NCBI GenBank assembly: GCA_019058295.1
Contig: JAHPZI010000003.1
Span: 1-45,998, forward strand
Direction of reading: 5' to 3'
Source of the DNA: Promethearchaeota archaeon
GTDB lineage: Archaea; Asgardarchaeota; Lokiarchaeia; Sigyniarchaeales; SOKP01
Length of the DNA: 45,998 nt
Below are positions 17,903 to 27,773 of this stretch, piece by piece (position 1 is the stretch's first letter; every line of letters starts with the position of its first letter). The position numbers were made by a program, and so were the translations under genes. The notes under the pieces are model-generated. The model worked only from the letters and a program-made list of their open reading frames with translations. It did not search any database and was not told the origin of the DNA.

Positions 17903-20900
17903 TTATTTAGCACCTCCTTTTTTTCTTAATTTATCTTTCGCTTTACCTAAATTTGGCGATTCAATTTCTTTAATTCCTAATGTATCTTTAAGTGAGATTC
18001 CAAGTTGGCTCCATTCTTTACCAAGTTCTTTTAAAAACATTTTATTCTTTGTAGGAATAGGAATTGAAGGAACAGAACTTCTTGATTTAATTGATTTTTT
18101 TACTTTTCTAATATTTTTAACGAATTTAGGAATTCTAGCCTGTTGAATGATTCTATATCCAGCAATAGCGCCCACAATACCAATAATAGCAGCTAAAATC
18201 AAAATAAAATAGAATGTTGGCATTCCAGGGAAAATCTCTTCCATTTCAACGACAATAGTTACTTCGATTTCATCGCTATCGAAATCCACTTTCTCAATAG
18301 TTATGGTGCATGATAAAGTTTTAGATGTATAGAAAGCTTCAACATCGTCTGTATCATAGGTGTACTTATACACACCAGGCTCATCTTCATCCATGTCATA
18401 TTCTTTATTGTCTATTTCAATTGTGACATCTGCTCCTGTTAAGGGGATATTACCCCTTGTTTTATCTATTAAACTCACTTCAAATTCTATCTTTTTTCCA
18501 TGAACTACTGTAATTATCTCATCGTCTAAATTCGTTGCGTCCAAATCTGCATCGAAAATTCTAATTTTAACTACTAGATTAATTACTGCAGTCCGTAATT
18601 CGTAATTGTCCTTTTGGATAGCTAAATAAAGTAGATAATATCCAATAGATTTTTTCTCTGTATCAAAATCCAAAACATATTTTTTATCGCCCCTTTTTAT
18701 AAGTGTTCCTACGCCTTCTTGTCCGCTGATAGGATTCCCTTGTGCGTCTGTTTTTTGCCAAGTATATTCATGAACATCTAGTTCACTAATTAGATTCTTA
18801 GTTAAGTAATCTCTATATCCAAAGGTAAAGTTGTAGGGATCTTTGACCCAAACACTTTTAGAAATATAATAGAATCCAGTCTGGTTATTTATAGATGTTG
18901 GTCTCTCCAAAATTCTTAGTTCTATAAGTATATTTTGTTTGATTGTATAATTTTCTTTATAAACCGTGAGTTTAATAGATTTTAATCCTACAGATCCTGC
19001 TAAAGAAGTGTTTAATGATACTGTATAATAAGAATCATTAACTTCGTCTGCGTAAAATTGTTTATCTCCTAAATTAAGCCAATCATAAAATACTTTTGCG
19101 TCCTTTATAGCAGTTTTGGTTTCATTATCGATATACATGATTGATATGTTGATAAGTTCCCCAAAATATTGTGAAAATTCAACCCCCTCAACAAAATCAG
19201 GGTAACCATCGTGAATAGTATAATCGGTTTCTCTTGCGTTAACTATTGTATAATTTACCGCATCTGCGGGATCAACATACTCACTTTCATCTGCAGATAT
19301 TATTACCACATAACTTTTACTACTTACCCCAGCAGTTAAGAGACTTGAATCTGCGTTATATATATAATTACCTCCTCCTGTATTTGACATAGGAGCAGTG
19401 ATGTATGTTTTACTGTCTGCACCCATAGTTGAAAATTTAATCATTACATTACTACTATCGGTTATAGGATTCCAGCCGCCGACACCTATAGTAAATTCAT
19501 AATAAACTTGTACATATATAGTATCACCCCAATCCACTTCTTCTGTTATTGTCATATTAGTGAATCTCGTTTGAATTTGGGCAGCAACTACATTGGTATC
19601 TAATATTACTGTTCCATCATCATATGTCATTGTTAAATTATATGTGTTTCCTGCTGAAACAAAATAATCTTCTCCCCACTGATCATTAAGAGTTGTGTTA
19701 ACTTCGAAATCAACTAATACAGATGAGATTGTCACTGAAAGATTGTATGACCCACCAATAATATACCAAAATGGTATTAGATAATTGATTCTACCGTAGC
19801 ACCAACCATCGCTATCTAATCCTAATAATGGAATAACATAAGATGTAAGATTTATTATCGATTTTCTATTAGGGGGACCTGTTTCAACATGAACAGTTGC
19901 AACATCAATAGGATTTAATCCGCTTACAACTTGGATATTCATTCTTGCCAATGCTGTTCTATTAAACTCATTCCACGTTTCGACTAATTCAACTGTAATT
20001 GTTCCATTGCATTTTACGGTATTATTTGTTCCTTTTACTATAATTAATAATCCATAAGCATCATAATTATCAGTAGCTAAATTATCGCAATATTCAGGAG
20101 GATCCCGTATTGTTATCGATATCGTATCGCTGTTGTCTGTTGGGCCATAACTGGTATCAGTAAAAATAAGGTTCCCGTCTGTGGAATTTGTTCTATCAAC
20201 GTAATAGATAGTGACATTATCAAGAAAGTTATCCATATTTTCTAACGTTACAGTGAAATTAATTATCTTTTTATTTCCCAATTCTGTTGAAGATCCATTC
20301 GTATAGACATACTGTTCTACTAAATATTCAGGACCTGGTGTAAGATTAGTCTCATTTACTTTAAATGTCTGAGTTTTTTCAATTGCTGCTAAATAATCAG
20401 ATCTATATACATAGCTTTCATTCAGTTTAATAGGATTATCAGCATAATCTGTATTATTATAATAAATTTCATAGTAATAACTACTTACATTAAACCATCG
20501 AAAAGTTGTTGTACCTCTTGAGTCAAGGGTTCTATTTTCTAAAGAGGACCCAGTTTCACTTGTTTTTATATTAACAAAGCCATAATTTAAAGGTCTCCCT
20601 ACCCAATCAGTAATCTCAAAATCTAATGTTGACATATTCAATATAAGCACAAATTCATAGATAGATTGTTCTTCACTAATAGTATAGTTTTTCTCTCCTG
20701 GTTTTGTGCTATCATAAACTACCCCTTTTTGCCCTGTATTTAATGTATATTCTACAGTAAAATTATATGTTCCATATCCTATATTTGAGAATAAAGCAGA
20801 ACCGGTTGAGTCTGTAACTTCCGATCTTAGTATAGATGGTGTTTTTGTTATGTCGACGAGAGACACATTCGCATATGGTACAATACGTCCATATACATCT

Positions 20901-22282
20901 TTTGTTATGATATTTATTTCTGACTGAACTTCTTGTACATCATCTTGCAAATCAATATCTAATTTATAATTATATGATACATTATCAACTTGTCCAAATG
21001 CCATTTTAAATTTATCTTCAACACCATACATTCCAATTTCTAAAAATACCGGCTGACCTTGCCATGCTGCGGGAATTTCAAAAGTATTTGAGACCATTCC
21101 CGTCAATTCACCATCTGGGACTCCTGTAGGAGGATCAACAATTTCATTTCTTGTATCAACTAGTGTTGTTCCATAACCTTTTGGGTCGACAGGATCTCTT
21201 TGCATTTCTGTAAATGGGAGATTCTTATCTTCCATCTTATATTCCTGAAAATATTCAACCGAGTCAGCGCTACTTCCAGGATTATCATAATTTCTAGTAG
21301 CATTACTGATTCTAACGAAAAAAGTCATTGCAGCCTGTGGTTTTTCATTATATACTCGTATATTACGAAATAGATTAATATATAATTTTTTATCAGCATC
21401 TACTTTTGGAGTAATAAAGGGATAACTATATAATCTTCCTTCAAAGTCAAATGAATATCCTCCACCAGGAAATTTGCTATCATCGACGATTTCGTGTGAT
21501 GTCCCCCATTTATAAGTAAAATTTCCATAAACTCTCTCTTGTCCTAATGCTGTGTCAATTAAACCGTGTACAAAACTTTCAGTTCCAGAACCACTTCCAC
21601 CTGGTTTAAGATCGGTTGGAGGTTGATCAGACCATTTCCATCCAAAAAATTCTGTTTGGAAAAGGTTATCGCCAGGCGGATCTATTAACTCGAAGTCGCC
21701 GTTTCTAATCCAACTAAAAGCATCTGCGGAATCGCTCGATGATTCATTCATGAAGTAATCTGTATTTATTTCAATATCCAGGTTACCATAATATAAATAA
21801 GTATCATACTCAGTTGTGCCAGGACCACTAGCAATGGTTGTATCGAACCATACTGTAACTAATTCAGGTGCGGGATAATCTCTCAGAAAATAATACTTAC
21901 GAAGAGCGCCGCCCTCTACAATTCTAATATCCTTACAGGTTGAATTCATATATCCATCATCAACTAGTTTTGAATAGTTAAATGTTATTTTTACGGGATA
22001 ATTTTCCAACCCCGTAGGATTCTCATTTGTAATAACTATTAATTGTCTGAAGCGCCAATTAATATCCCACCAAGTATCATTACCAACAATGCTTAATTTA
22101 GGGTTATTATCAATGTCAATCGATTCAATTTCCGTGTCAATATCATTATTATTCTTATTTTTTAAATCCGCTCCAGAATCAAAATTATTCATTGGAAAAA
22201 TCATGAGAAAACTTGAGAGAAAAATCATTAATAGAATTGTCAAAGTCGTTATTTGCTTCTTAAATTTTGTATTTTTTTTCAT
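17903..22282 (-). CDS. Large secreted, C-terminally membrane-anchored surface protein (DUF2341-like)
   Basis: 1459 residues. The N-terminus is a signal peptide (KKNTKFKKQITTLTILLMIF, cleavage near residues 30-40). A DUF2341-like domain follows (WWDINWRFRQLIVITNEN ... TYLYYGN, about 68-170). Next are repeated beta-sandwich modules of carboxypeptidase-regulatory or Ig-like type (for example TKDVYGRIVPYANVSLVD and ITDWVGRPLNYGFVNIKT). Near 1355-1380 is one membrane helix (YFILILAAIIGIVGAIAGY), then a basic cytoplasmic tail of about 78 residues. Many Asn-x-Ser/Thr sites suggest N-glycosylation. Probable role: cell-surface adhesion or envelope; no enzymatic motif is seen. Translationally coupled to the longin-like gene downstream. 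Confidence 0.8.
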   Translation of the reverse strand: MKKNTKFKKQITTLTILLMIFLSSFLMIFPMNNFDSGADLKNKNNNDIDTEIESIDIDNNPKLSIVGNDTWWDINWRFRQLIVITNENPTGLENYPVKITFNYSKLVDDGYMNSTCKDIRIVEGGALRKYYFLRDYPAPELVTVWFDTTIASGPGTTEYDTYLYYGNLDIEINTDYFMNESSSDSADAFSWIRNGDFELIDPPGDNLFQTEFFGWKWSDQPPTDLKPGGSGSGTESFVHGLIDTALGQERVYGNFTYKWGTSHEIVDDSKFPGGGYSFDFEGRLYSYPFITPKVDADKKLYINLFRNIRVYNEKPQAAMTFFVRISNATRNYDNPGSSADSVEYFQEYKMEDKNLPFTEMQRDPVDPKGYGTTLVDTRNEIVDPPTGVPDGELTGMVSNTFEIPAAWQGQPVFLEIGMYGVEDKFKMAFGQVDNVSYNYKLDIDLQDDVQEVQSEINIITKDVYGRIVPYANVSLVDITKTPSILRSEVTDSTGSALFSNIGYGTYNFTVEYTLNTGQKGVVYDSTKPGEKNYTISEEQSIYEFVLILNMSTLDFEITDWVGRPLNYGFVNIKTSETGSSLENRTLDSRGTTTFRWFNVSSYYYEIYYNNTDYADNPIKLNESYVYRSDYLAAIEKTQTFKVNETNLTPGPEYLVEQYVYTNGSSTELGNKKIINFTVTLENMDNFLDNVTIYYVDRTNSTDGNLIFTDTSYGPTDNSDTISITIRDPPEYCDNLATDNYDAYGLLIIVKGTNNTVKCNGTITVELVETWNEFNRTALARMNIQVVSGLNPIDVATVHVETGPPNRKSIINLTSYVIPLLGLDSDGWCYGRINYLIPFWYIIGGSYNLSVTISSVLVDFEVNTTLNDQWGEDYFVSAGNTYNLTMTYDDGTVILDTNVVAAQIQTRFTNMTITEEVDWGDTIYVQVYYEFTIGVGGWNPITDSSNVMIKFSTMGADSKTYITAPMSNTGGGNYIYNADSSLLTAGVSSKSYVVIISADESEYVDPADAVNYTIVNARETDYTIHDGYPDFVEGVEFSQYFGELINISIMYIDNETKTAIKDAKVFYDWLNLGDKQFYADEVNDSYYTVSLNTSLAGSVGLKSIKLTVYKENYTIKQNILIELRILERPTSINNQTGFYYISKSVWVKDPYNFTFGYRDYLTKNLISELDVHEYTWQKTDAQGNPISGQEGVGTLIKRGDKKYVLDFDTEKKSIGYYLLYLAIQKDNYELRTAVINLVVKIRIFDADLDATNLDDEIITVVHGKKIEFEVSLIDKTRGNIPLTGADVTIEIDNKEYDMDEDEPGVYKYTYDTDDVEAFYTSKTLSCTITIEKVDFDSDEIEVTIVVEMEEIFPGMPTFYFILILAAIIGIVGAIAGYRIIQQARIPKFVKNIRKVKKSIKSRSSVPSIPIPTKNKMFLKELGKEWSQLGISLKDTLGIKEIESPNLGKAKDKLRKKGGAK

Positions 22283-22510
22283 TTTCTCTAACCATTTATA
22301 ATAAATAAGAGTTCAATTTTTCTTTAGATTTTAAAAAGGTTTATATTAGTTATAATAGTAAAAAAGTATGTATTTAAATCCTATCTAAATTAAAAAGCTT
22401 CATTTAATTTTACTTTCAATAACCATATAAAATAATTCATTTTTTAAGCGATTTGGGTTGACTATTTGCGTTTTAGTTTTATTAGAGTTTTTTCAAAAAG
22501 ATTTTTCATT

Positions 22511-23770
22511 TTAGCTAGCTTTTTTTCCTCTACGAAATAATCTTCTTTTAGTTTTCTTTTTTTCAATAGGGATTTGAAGACCTTGCGGTGTTTCAATTGT
22601 GTCAATGGAGTCAAATGTTGTTGAAGTTTTCAATTTTTCGTGTGATACTGGTAGTGGCTCATTTTTTTTTAAAATTTCGGGTGCAAAAGGTACTTCTGAA
22701 ATTTCGGATACTTGCGTTGGTGGAAAGGAATTCCCACTCAATTCTATTCTTAAATTTTGAGCTTTCTCATAATATTCCTTTGATAGCGAATCATCGCCTA
22801 TTTCAAGGCAAATATTAGCAATTTTTTCAAAATAAGATAATGCATTATCATAATTGCCCCGTTCATAGGCATTCTGAGCATCTATAATCAGAAGATCTCT
22901 CTCATAAATAGGGCTTAATAAAGGTGAATCATCAATACTTATCTCGAGAATCTCTGAAATAATTCGAATCATTTTTTCTCGATTTTTCGGGTCAATTGCT
23001 ACCATATCATAAGCTTTTAATCCAAGAATTTTTTCCAATTCTTCAGGTTTTAAGGCACCAGGCAAATCTTGTTTATTTGCTATGATTGCTGAATTTGCAT
23101 AAGGGGCTTCCTCATGTATTAGTTCAATAAAAAACTTACTTTTTTCTGCATTTTCTAAAGTTGAATCTGAAATTAAAAGGGCAGCATCCGAACCTTCAAT
23201 AAATTTATTCCATAAGTAGCTGAATTGTTCTTGACCAGCAAAATCCCATAAAATAAACTGTAATTTTCCTATTTTAATTATTGACCTCTTCCCTGTAATT
23301 GTTGGACGATGTACAGTCGGAATCTCTTCTTCTCTAATTAATTTGGAAATTGTCGTTTTTCCTACTCCAGAAAAACCAATTAGAGATATTTTAGGTCTCA
23401 GATTTATAAAAATTTTATCAATAATAGGATTTAATAACTCTAATAATGAAGTTTCTATAGTATTTGTAAGTACTTCGCCAAATATACTTAAAAAGTCATT
23501 TCTTAATTCTTTTAACTCAATTTCAATATCTTCAGGTTCATCACTCAACCCTGATATAAAAATAAAAAATAAATCTAAATCTCTTTCAAATATATATGAT
23601 AGTCTATTTTGAAACGATATATAATTACCATAATTTTTTGTTAGATCTAAATTTGCCTCCTTTTTTAGTTTCATTAAAAGAAGTTTAAGTTCCTCTTCAC
23701 CCATGGCTCTTCCAAATTCTCTACAATATATTATCTCATCATCTTTAGTTATAAGGACTTTTTGTAGCAT
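22511..23770 (-). CDS. Longin-like domain fused to Arf/Rag-like GTPase and TPR-like tail
   Basis: 419 residues. Residues 1-115 (MLQKVLITKDDEIIYCREFG ... LDLFFIFISGLSD ... FGEVLTNTIETSLLELL) have the strand-helix order of a longin domain. Residues 125-280 are a GTPase: P-loop GFSGVGKTT (132-140), switch I Thr in PTVHRPTITG, WDFAGQE (175-181), ANKQDL (231-236), all intact and Arf-like. Residues about 290-345 form a TPR-like helical pair (NAYERGNYDNALSYFEKIAN). The tail is polar and ends in a basic KKTKRRLFRRGKKAS, which could bind acidic lipids. AAGGAGAT precedes ATG 23770. A switch that carries its own longin platform is the likely role; this is inference. Confidence 0.82.
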   Translation of the reverse strand: MLQKVLITKDDEIIYCREFGRAMGEEELKLLLMKLKKEANLDLTKNYGNYISFQNRLSYIFERDLDLFFIFISGLSDEPEDIEIELKELRNDFLSIFGEVLTNTIETSLLELLNPIIDKIFINLRPKISLIGFSGVGKTTISKLIREEEIPTVHRPTITGKRSIIKIGKLQFILWDFAGQEQFSYLWNKFIEGSDAALLISDSTLENAEKSKFFIELIHEEAPYANSAIIANKQDLPGALKPEELEKILGLKAYDMVAIDPKNREKMIRIISEILEISIDDSPLLSPIYERDLLIIDAQNAYERGNYDNALSYFEKIANICLEIGDDSLSKEYYEKAQNLRIELSGNSFPPTQVSEISEVPFAPEILKKNEPLPVSHEKLKTSTTFDSIDTIETPQGLQIPIEKKKTKRRLFRRGKKAS

Positions 23771-24078
23771 CTTTTTTATCTCCTTACGATTTTCTTATTT
23801 CTTACGAATTATTTTAATTTTTAACCATGTTAAAGAGCAATTTTAAATCTTTTGAAGTTATTAAAAGTTAAACTAAAAATCTAAACTATCTTCTGATAAA
23901 TTCTCTAATATATCCATCTTAATTTTTATATTTAAACTTATTTTTATCATAAAATAGCATAGATTCGGTTAAATATTATTAAAATTGAGATGTTAATGAA
24001 GTAAAACGGTAATTAATGGAATAAATTGATTTTTGAATTTAATAAAATCTTTTCAAATGATATTCATAGATTATAATT
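23771..24078. other. Intergenic gap
   Basis: About 308 A/T-rich bases between the longin-GTPase gene and the small ORF behind ftsZ. It holds the AAGGAGAT ribosome-binding site of the 23770 gene and A/T-rich promoter-like stretches. I find no convincing ORF, RNA or repeat. Confidence 0.5.
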
Positions 24079-24249
24079 CTAAAGATTAAAGGCTTGAATT
24101 TGTTTTTTTAATTCTTCTTTGGACATTTTCTGCATTATCTTATCTATTTTAAATCTGCATAAATCTTCCTTTATTTCCTTATATGAATTAGTAATAATGA
24201 TTTGGATAATAATGCTGATAAAATATTTATTGAAAGGGAATATCATCAT
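24079..24249 (-). CDS. Possible 56-residue protein overlapping the end of ftsZ
   Basis: An ATG pair at 24249/24246 lies in another frame inside the last ftsZ codons and opens a frame to TAG 24079. The product starts with hydrophobic residues (FPFNKYFISIIIQIIIT) and ends with a charged helix (SYKEIKEDLCRFKIDKIMQK then MSKEELKKQIQAFNL). The charged part looks like real coding sequence. The hydrophobic half comes from AT-rich codons and may be chance. No ribosome-binding site is seen; coupling to ftsZ translation would be needed. No family recognised. Confidence 0.3.
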   Translation of the reverse strand: MMIFPFNKYFISIIIQIIITNSYKEIKEDLCRFKIDKIMQKMSKEELKKQIQAFNL

Positions 24250-25408
24250 CAGCATTAACAGCAGATCTTACATAAGGAGAGATTGGCCCTTTTCCTAAGA
24301 CCATAATTCTTATTTTAGTATCCAAATTAGGATCCATATTAGCACCAAACTTAATTTTTGCGTTCTGAGGAACTTCATTTGAGATAGTTGATACTATTTT
24401 ATCGACATTTGATAATGATAATTTATGGTCGCTTGAAACGGATATTAAGCAACGATCGACGTCATTTGTATTTGGTTTTAAAAGAGGGTTATGTATAGCT
24501 AATTTTGACTTTTGAATGATATCATGTTCATTTCCTAGTGTTTCAGTGATTCCAATTAGACCAGAAGGATAATTTCCAGTTCTTTCGAGAATTTTTCTTA
24601 CATCAGCAAAATCGATGTTAATTAATCCACAGTTATTCATAAGATTTACAATTTCCCTTATGCTTCTAACTAAGACTTCGTCCATAACTTTAAAGCATGT
24701 TAAAATAGGTGCTTTGGGTATCAGTTGTAATAGATTATCATTAGGTATTGGAATAATGGAATCGGAATATTTAGCAAGTTTTTTGAGTCCTAATTTCGCC
24801 CTTAATCTTCTTTGGTTTCCTTCACTTCTAAAGGGAATTGAACAAAAACTTACCACCAAGGAATTGTTTTTTTTTGCTTCTCTCGCAATAATGGGTGCCG
24901 CTCCAGTTCCCGTACCACCGCCCAATCCACATGTTAAAAATACAACATCAGCCTTTAGAATCTTATTTAGCCTATCAGTATCCTCTTCAGCAGCTTTTGA
25001 ACCAATAAGAGGATTATTTCCCGAACCTGTACCATTGCATTGATCCTTACCAATTAATAATTTTTTTTTCGCATTAGAATAATATAAATCGTGAGCATCT
25101 GTATTTACATTCAAAGTTTCAGTACCAACTAAACCCATTTCTTGTAATCTCGAAACAGTATTATTTCCTGCTCCACCAACACCGACAACAAGCGTCTTGA
25201 TTTTTAAAACTTTTAATAAATCCGATAAATAATCGTCATTATCATAAATATGAGTCGAAGTTGCATTTCTCTGTAGATTAGAGAGCTGTTTAAATCTTGA
25301 GTTAATTGCTGTTTCAGATCTTGAAAAATTGGGCAATTGTAATCCTTCTTTTAATCGAAATTCCTTCAAATTTGTCATCTCCGATATTATTTTATAATCA
25401 TAATACAT
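24227..25408 (-). CDS. ftsZ: FtsZ cell-division GTPase
   Basis: 393 residues of the tubulin/FtsZ superfamily. It shows the GVGGAGNN nucleotide loop (76-83), the tubulin signature GGGTGTG (163-169) and the T7 synergy loop NIDFAD (264-269) with both acidic residues needed for GTP hydrolysis in the polymer. It should form the cytokinetic ring. There is a 65-residue N-terminal extension with no obvious domain, and the C-terminus ends shortly after the core in DDDIPFQ, without the typical conserved tail peptide. ATG 25408 is used; ATG 25378 (MTNLKEF) is possible. It is alone apart from a possible overlapping small ORF. Confidence 0.95.
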   Translation of the reverse strand: MYYDYKIISEMTNLKEFRLKEGLQLPNFSRSETAINSRFKQLSNLQRNATSTHIYDNDDYLSDLLKVLKIKTLVVGVGGAGNNTVSRLQEMGLVGTETLNVNTDAHDLYYSNAKKKLLIGKDQCNGTGSGNNPLIGSKAAEEDTDRLNKILKADVVFLTCGLGGGTGTGAAPIIAREAKKNNSLVVSFCSIPFRSEGNQRRLRAKLGLKKLAKYSDSIIPIPNDNLLQLIPKAPILTCFKVMDEVLVRSIREIVNLMNNCGLINIDFADVRKILERTGNYPSGLIGITETLGNEHDIIQKSKLAIHNPLLKPNTNDVDRCLISVSSDHKLSLSNVDKIVSTISNEVPQNAKIKFGANMDPNLDTKIRIMVLGKGPISPYVRSAVNADDDIPFQ

Positions 25409-25530
25409 AAATTATATCAGAATAATATTTGATTGTAATATGTAAATAATATGCTTAAAGATCTTAATTTTTAATTTTTGAGTATTCTCTTTGATGGTGA
25501 GAAATAAAAGATAAGTATATTGCACATAGA

Positions 25531-25538
25531 TTTATAAA
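25531..25538 (+). promoter_or_regulatory. TATA box of the zinc-ribbon gene
   Basis: TTTATAAA with transcription expected to begin near 25558-25562. This leaves a leader of about 20 bases before TTG 25582, with AAGTGA in between as a weak ribosome-binding site. Confidence 0.4.
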
Positions 25539-25581
25539 CAAAAATTATTTCTATTATATTAGAAAGTGAAGGGTTGCTATT

Positions 25582-25821
25582 TTGGAAATTGATTATAATA
25601 ATAATAATGGAAATGACATAGAATCTACAAATAAATTGGCTTCTGACCTAATCAAGGTTAGAGCCACTCTGAGTTGTCCTAGTTGTTCTTATAAAAAATC
25701 GTTCAAAAATCAATTTCGTCTAAAAAATATAGAGCATATGATAGTTTCATTGAAATGTTTTGACTATATGACATGTAGCTGTGGAGAGCTTCTTAGTTTA
25801 AATTTAGATTTTGAAATTTAA
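25582..25821 (+). CDS. Small zinc-ribbon-like protein
   Basis: 79 residues from a TTG start. After an Asn-rich N-terminus, two Cys pairs (SCPSCSYKK and MTCSCGELL) are 30-odd residues apart, suiting one zinc ion in a ribbon fold. The spacing region is basic (KKSFKNQFRLKN). The gene is divergent from ftsZ and convergent with the PHP gene, with its own TATA box. It could bind nucleic acid or a protein partner; no family is recognised. Low codon complexity makes the first 15 residues uncertain. Confidence 0.6.
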   Translation: MEIDYNNNNGNDIESTNKLASDLIKVRATLSCPSCSYKKSFKNQFRLKNIEHMIVSLKCFDYMTCSCGELLSLNLDFEI

Positions 25822-25838
25822 CAATAATTACTAATTCT

Positions 25839-27149
25839 TTATAAATCGATTTTTATTTGTCCATATATTCCTCCTCCACCAGGAGTGTAATCTATCTCAT
25901 TATTTCTAAAGGCTTTTATTACAGAAGCAAGCTTTTTATCGAAATTTTCGATTTGATTTATTGGTGTATCAATTAATATTTCAAATTCAGGAGCAAGTTC
26001 TTTTATAATTTTATCGTAGAAATTTAAAACTGTTTTACTACTTGTACTTTTTATACCCCTTACTGAACGAATGATATCGATTAAAGGTATAGCATTAATA
26101 TACGGTGGTCTATGATCAGGATGTTGAGGCTTAACGTAAGTAGAGATGACATCAATTCTTTCGCTCACCCCTAATTTAATTTTAAAATTTTTTTTTAATT
26201 TTTCTTGACAAGCCGGACATATCATTTTATCTTTTGCTGTTTGGTCAATATAATTTTCTTTAGCTTTAACAGGATCATTAGTGTAAAATATGATAAAATT
26301 TTCTGAAATAGAATACTGACTAAAAATTGTATCTATTTTTTTTTTCGCTTTTTTAAATAATACCCTTCTTCTACATTTATAACAGAACATATTATAATAT
26401 TTTCCAAGCATAGGAGAAAGCCCGAAATTGAGTGTAATTTTTCTATTATTCTTACGTTCTAATGCTAATTGAATTTCTTCAAAAGAAGGACAATCAATAT
26501 CGAATTTATTAAATTCTCGACCTAGTGAGCGAGGATCCTGAGAATGAGCATCACTATTACTTAGGAAAGTCACATCTTTTAGACAAGATAACCTATCTGC
26601 TAAATCTGTATTAGCAGAAAGACCTAACTCGATAAAGCTAATTTTTTTTATCGCATCTTGGTAGCATTCTTTAAGAGTTTTGAATTTATTTTGACGGAAG
26701 ATTGCTTTAAAGGGGGTGAAAGCATGAGCAGGACCAATTAATCCTCCCGAATCAGCCACTATATCAACTAATTCTGCAGGGGATAAATTAACTCTAGGGC
26801 GTCCGCCCCATTCATCTAAGATATTTTTTGAATGGGGATTTAATTTTTTTTGAATTTCCCTAACCGAGTCAAAATCAGGGAAAAAAACAACTTGATGTAT
26901 GCTTTCTTGATCTTCTATTTCAGTTTGTAGAATAAAATAAATATCTTTATACTTAAAAGCGCCATCTTTATCTTTATCAAGATTACTTTCCATATATTTA
27001 AGCCATTCTGGCTGTAAAATGTCACCAGTACCCAAAATATGTAACCCTTTCTTATTACATGTTTGAACCATCGTATCAAGATTTAAACTTTTTGAGACAG
27101 CAATAGAATGAGGTGAATGAATGTGGAGATCACTATTATAAATATCCAT
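25839..27149 (-). CDS. PHP-domain phosphoesterase (TIGR00375-like)
   Basis: 436 residues. The N-terminal metal motif is SDLHIHSPHS (HxH at 9 and 11), with further ligands in TEIEDQESIHQVVF, IGPAHAFTPF and SNSDAHSQDPRSLG. This pattern belongs to the PHP family, which uses two or three metal ions for phosphoester hydrolysis. A Cys4 zinc-ribbon-like insert follows (MFCYKCRRR ... MICPACQEK), then a helical C-terminus ending GGGGIYGQIKIDL. Length and layout match the TIGR00375 archaeal/bacterial group, whose substrate is not established and which has been associated with DNA repair helicases. ATG 27149 fits the motif position. Confidence 0.85.
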   Translation of the reverse strand: MDIYNSDLHIHSPHSIAVSKSLNLDTMVQTCNKKGLHILGTGDILQPEWLKYMESNLDKDKDGAFKYKDIYFILQTEIEDQESIHQVVFFPDFDSVREIQKKLNPHSKNILDEWGGRPRVNLSPAELVDIVADSGGLIGPAHAFTPFKAIFRQNKFKTLKECYQDAIKKISFIELGLSANTDLADRLSCLKDVTFLSNSDAHSQDPRSLGREFNKFDIDCPSFEEIQLALERKNNRKITLNFGLSPMLGKYYNMFCYKCRRRVLFKKAKKKIDTIFSQYSISENFIIFYTNDPVKAKENYIDQTAKDKMICPACQEKLKKNFKIKLGVSERIDVISTYVKPQHPDHRPPYINAIPLIDIIRSVRGIKSTSSKTVLNFYDKIIKELAPEFEILIDTPINQIENFDKKLASVIKAFRNNEIDYTPGGGGIYGQIKIDL

Positions 27150-27242
27150 TGAAATTATAAGAGAATGATTAATTAAAAAGTTTGATTCAAATTTTATTAA
27201 TTATTTAAGAATTTTTAAGTTCTTAAATAAGGGCATATGACA

Positions 27243-27710
27243 TTATTTTTTTCTACGTCTTTTTACAGTCATTTGAAATTCAATTGATAACCCAAACGCT
27301 TCTTCTGTATCAAAGTAGACAAATTTTTGCTTTCCAATTTGACCAGATTGACTAATCTCAAATCCCTTTTTTTTAAAATCTTTTACATAAGGATCTATAT
27401 CATCAACAAAAAGACTAATATGCTGAAGCCCTTCCCTACCTTTATCAAGGAATTCTGTATGAGCACTTTGACCTGTTAAGGGTTGAATAAGCTCAATTTG
27501 AGTACCCAACCACCTACTTATTCCAATTCTCGCAGAATATTCTAATTCCTTCCCTCTATAAATGATTGTATTGGTTCCCTCTAAAATTGCAAAGGGAGGA
27601 ATTCCAAAAGTCTCTTCCATTATTTTAGCTTGCTTCTCAATATCTTTATAAACATAACCTAATTGATCAATCTTCATATTTTTTAAATCTATTTCGATAT
27701 TTTCACCCAT
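27243..27710 (-). CDS. VOC/glyoxalase-family protein
   Basis: 155 residues from ATG 27710 (ATG 27719 also in frame; GATGATT before 27710 favours the shorter form). Two beta-alpha-beta-beta-beta units are visible: IDQLGYVYKDIEKQAKIM and LQHISLFVDDIDPYVKDF, with candidate ligands in IELIQPL, GLQHISLF and LSIEFQ. The layout resembles methylmalonyl-CoA epimerase and lactoylglutathione lyase relatives. The first metal His (usually DHIxx) is replaced by QLG, so metal binding may be altered. The tail KRRRKK is strongly basic. Substrate unknown. Confidence 0.75.
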   Translation of the reverse strand: MGENIEIDLKNMKIDQLGYVYKDIEKQAKIMEETFGIPPFAILEGTNTIIYRGKELEYSARIGISRWLGTQIELIQPLTGQSAHTEFLDKGREGLQHISLFVDDIDPYVKDFKKKGFEISQSGQIGKQKFVYFDTEEAFGLSIEFQMTVKRRRKK

Positions 27711-27773
27711 TATAATCATCTTTTTAATATTTTGATTATCAGTAATTAATTATTAAAATTTAAAAAATTTTAA

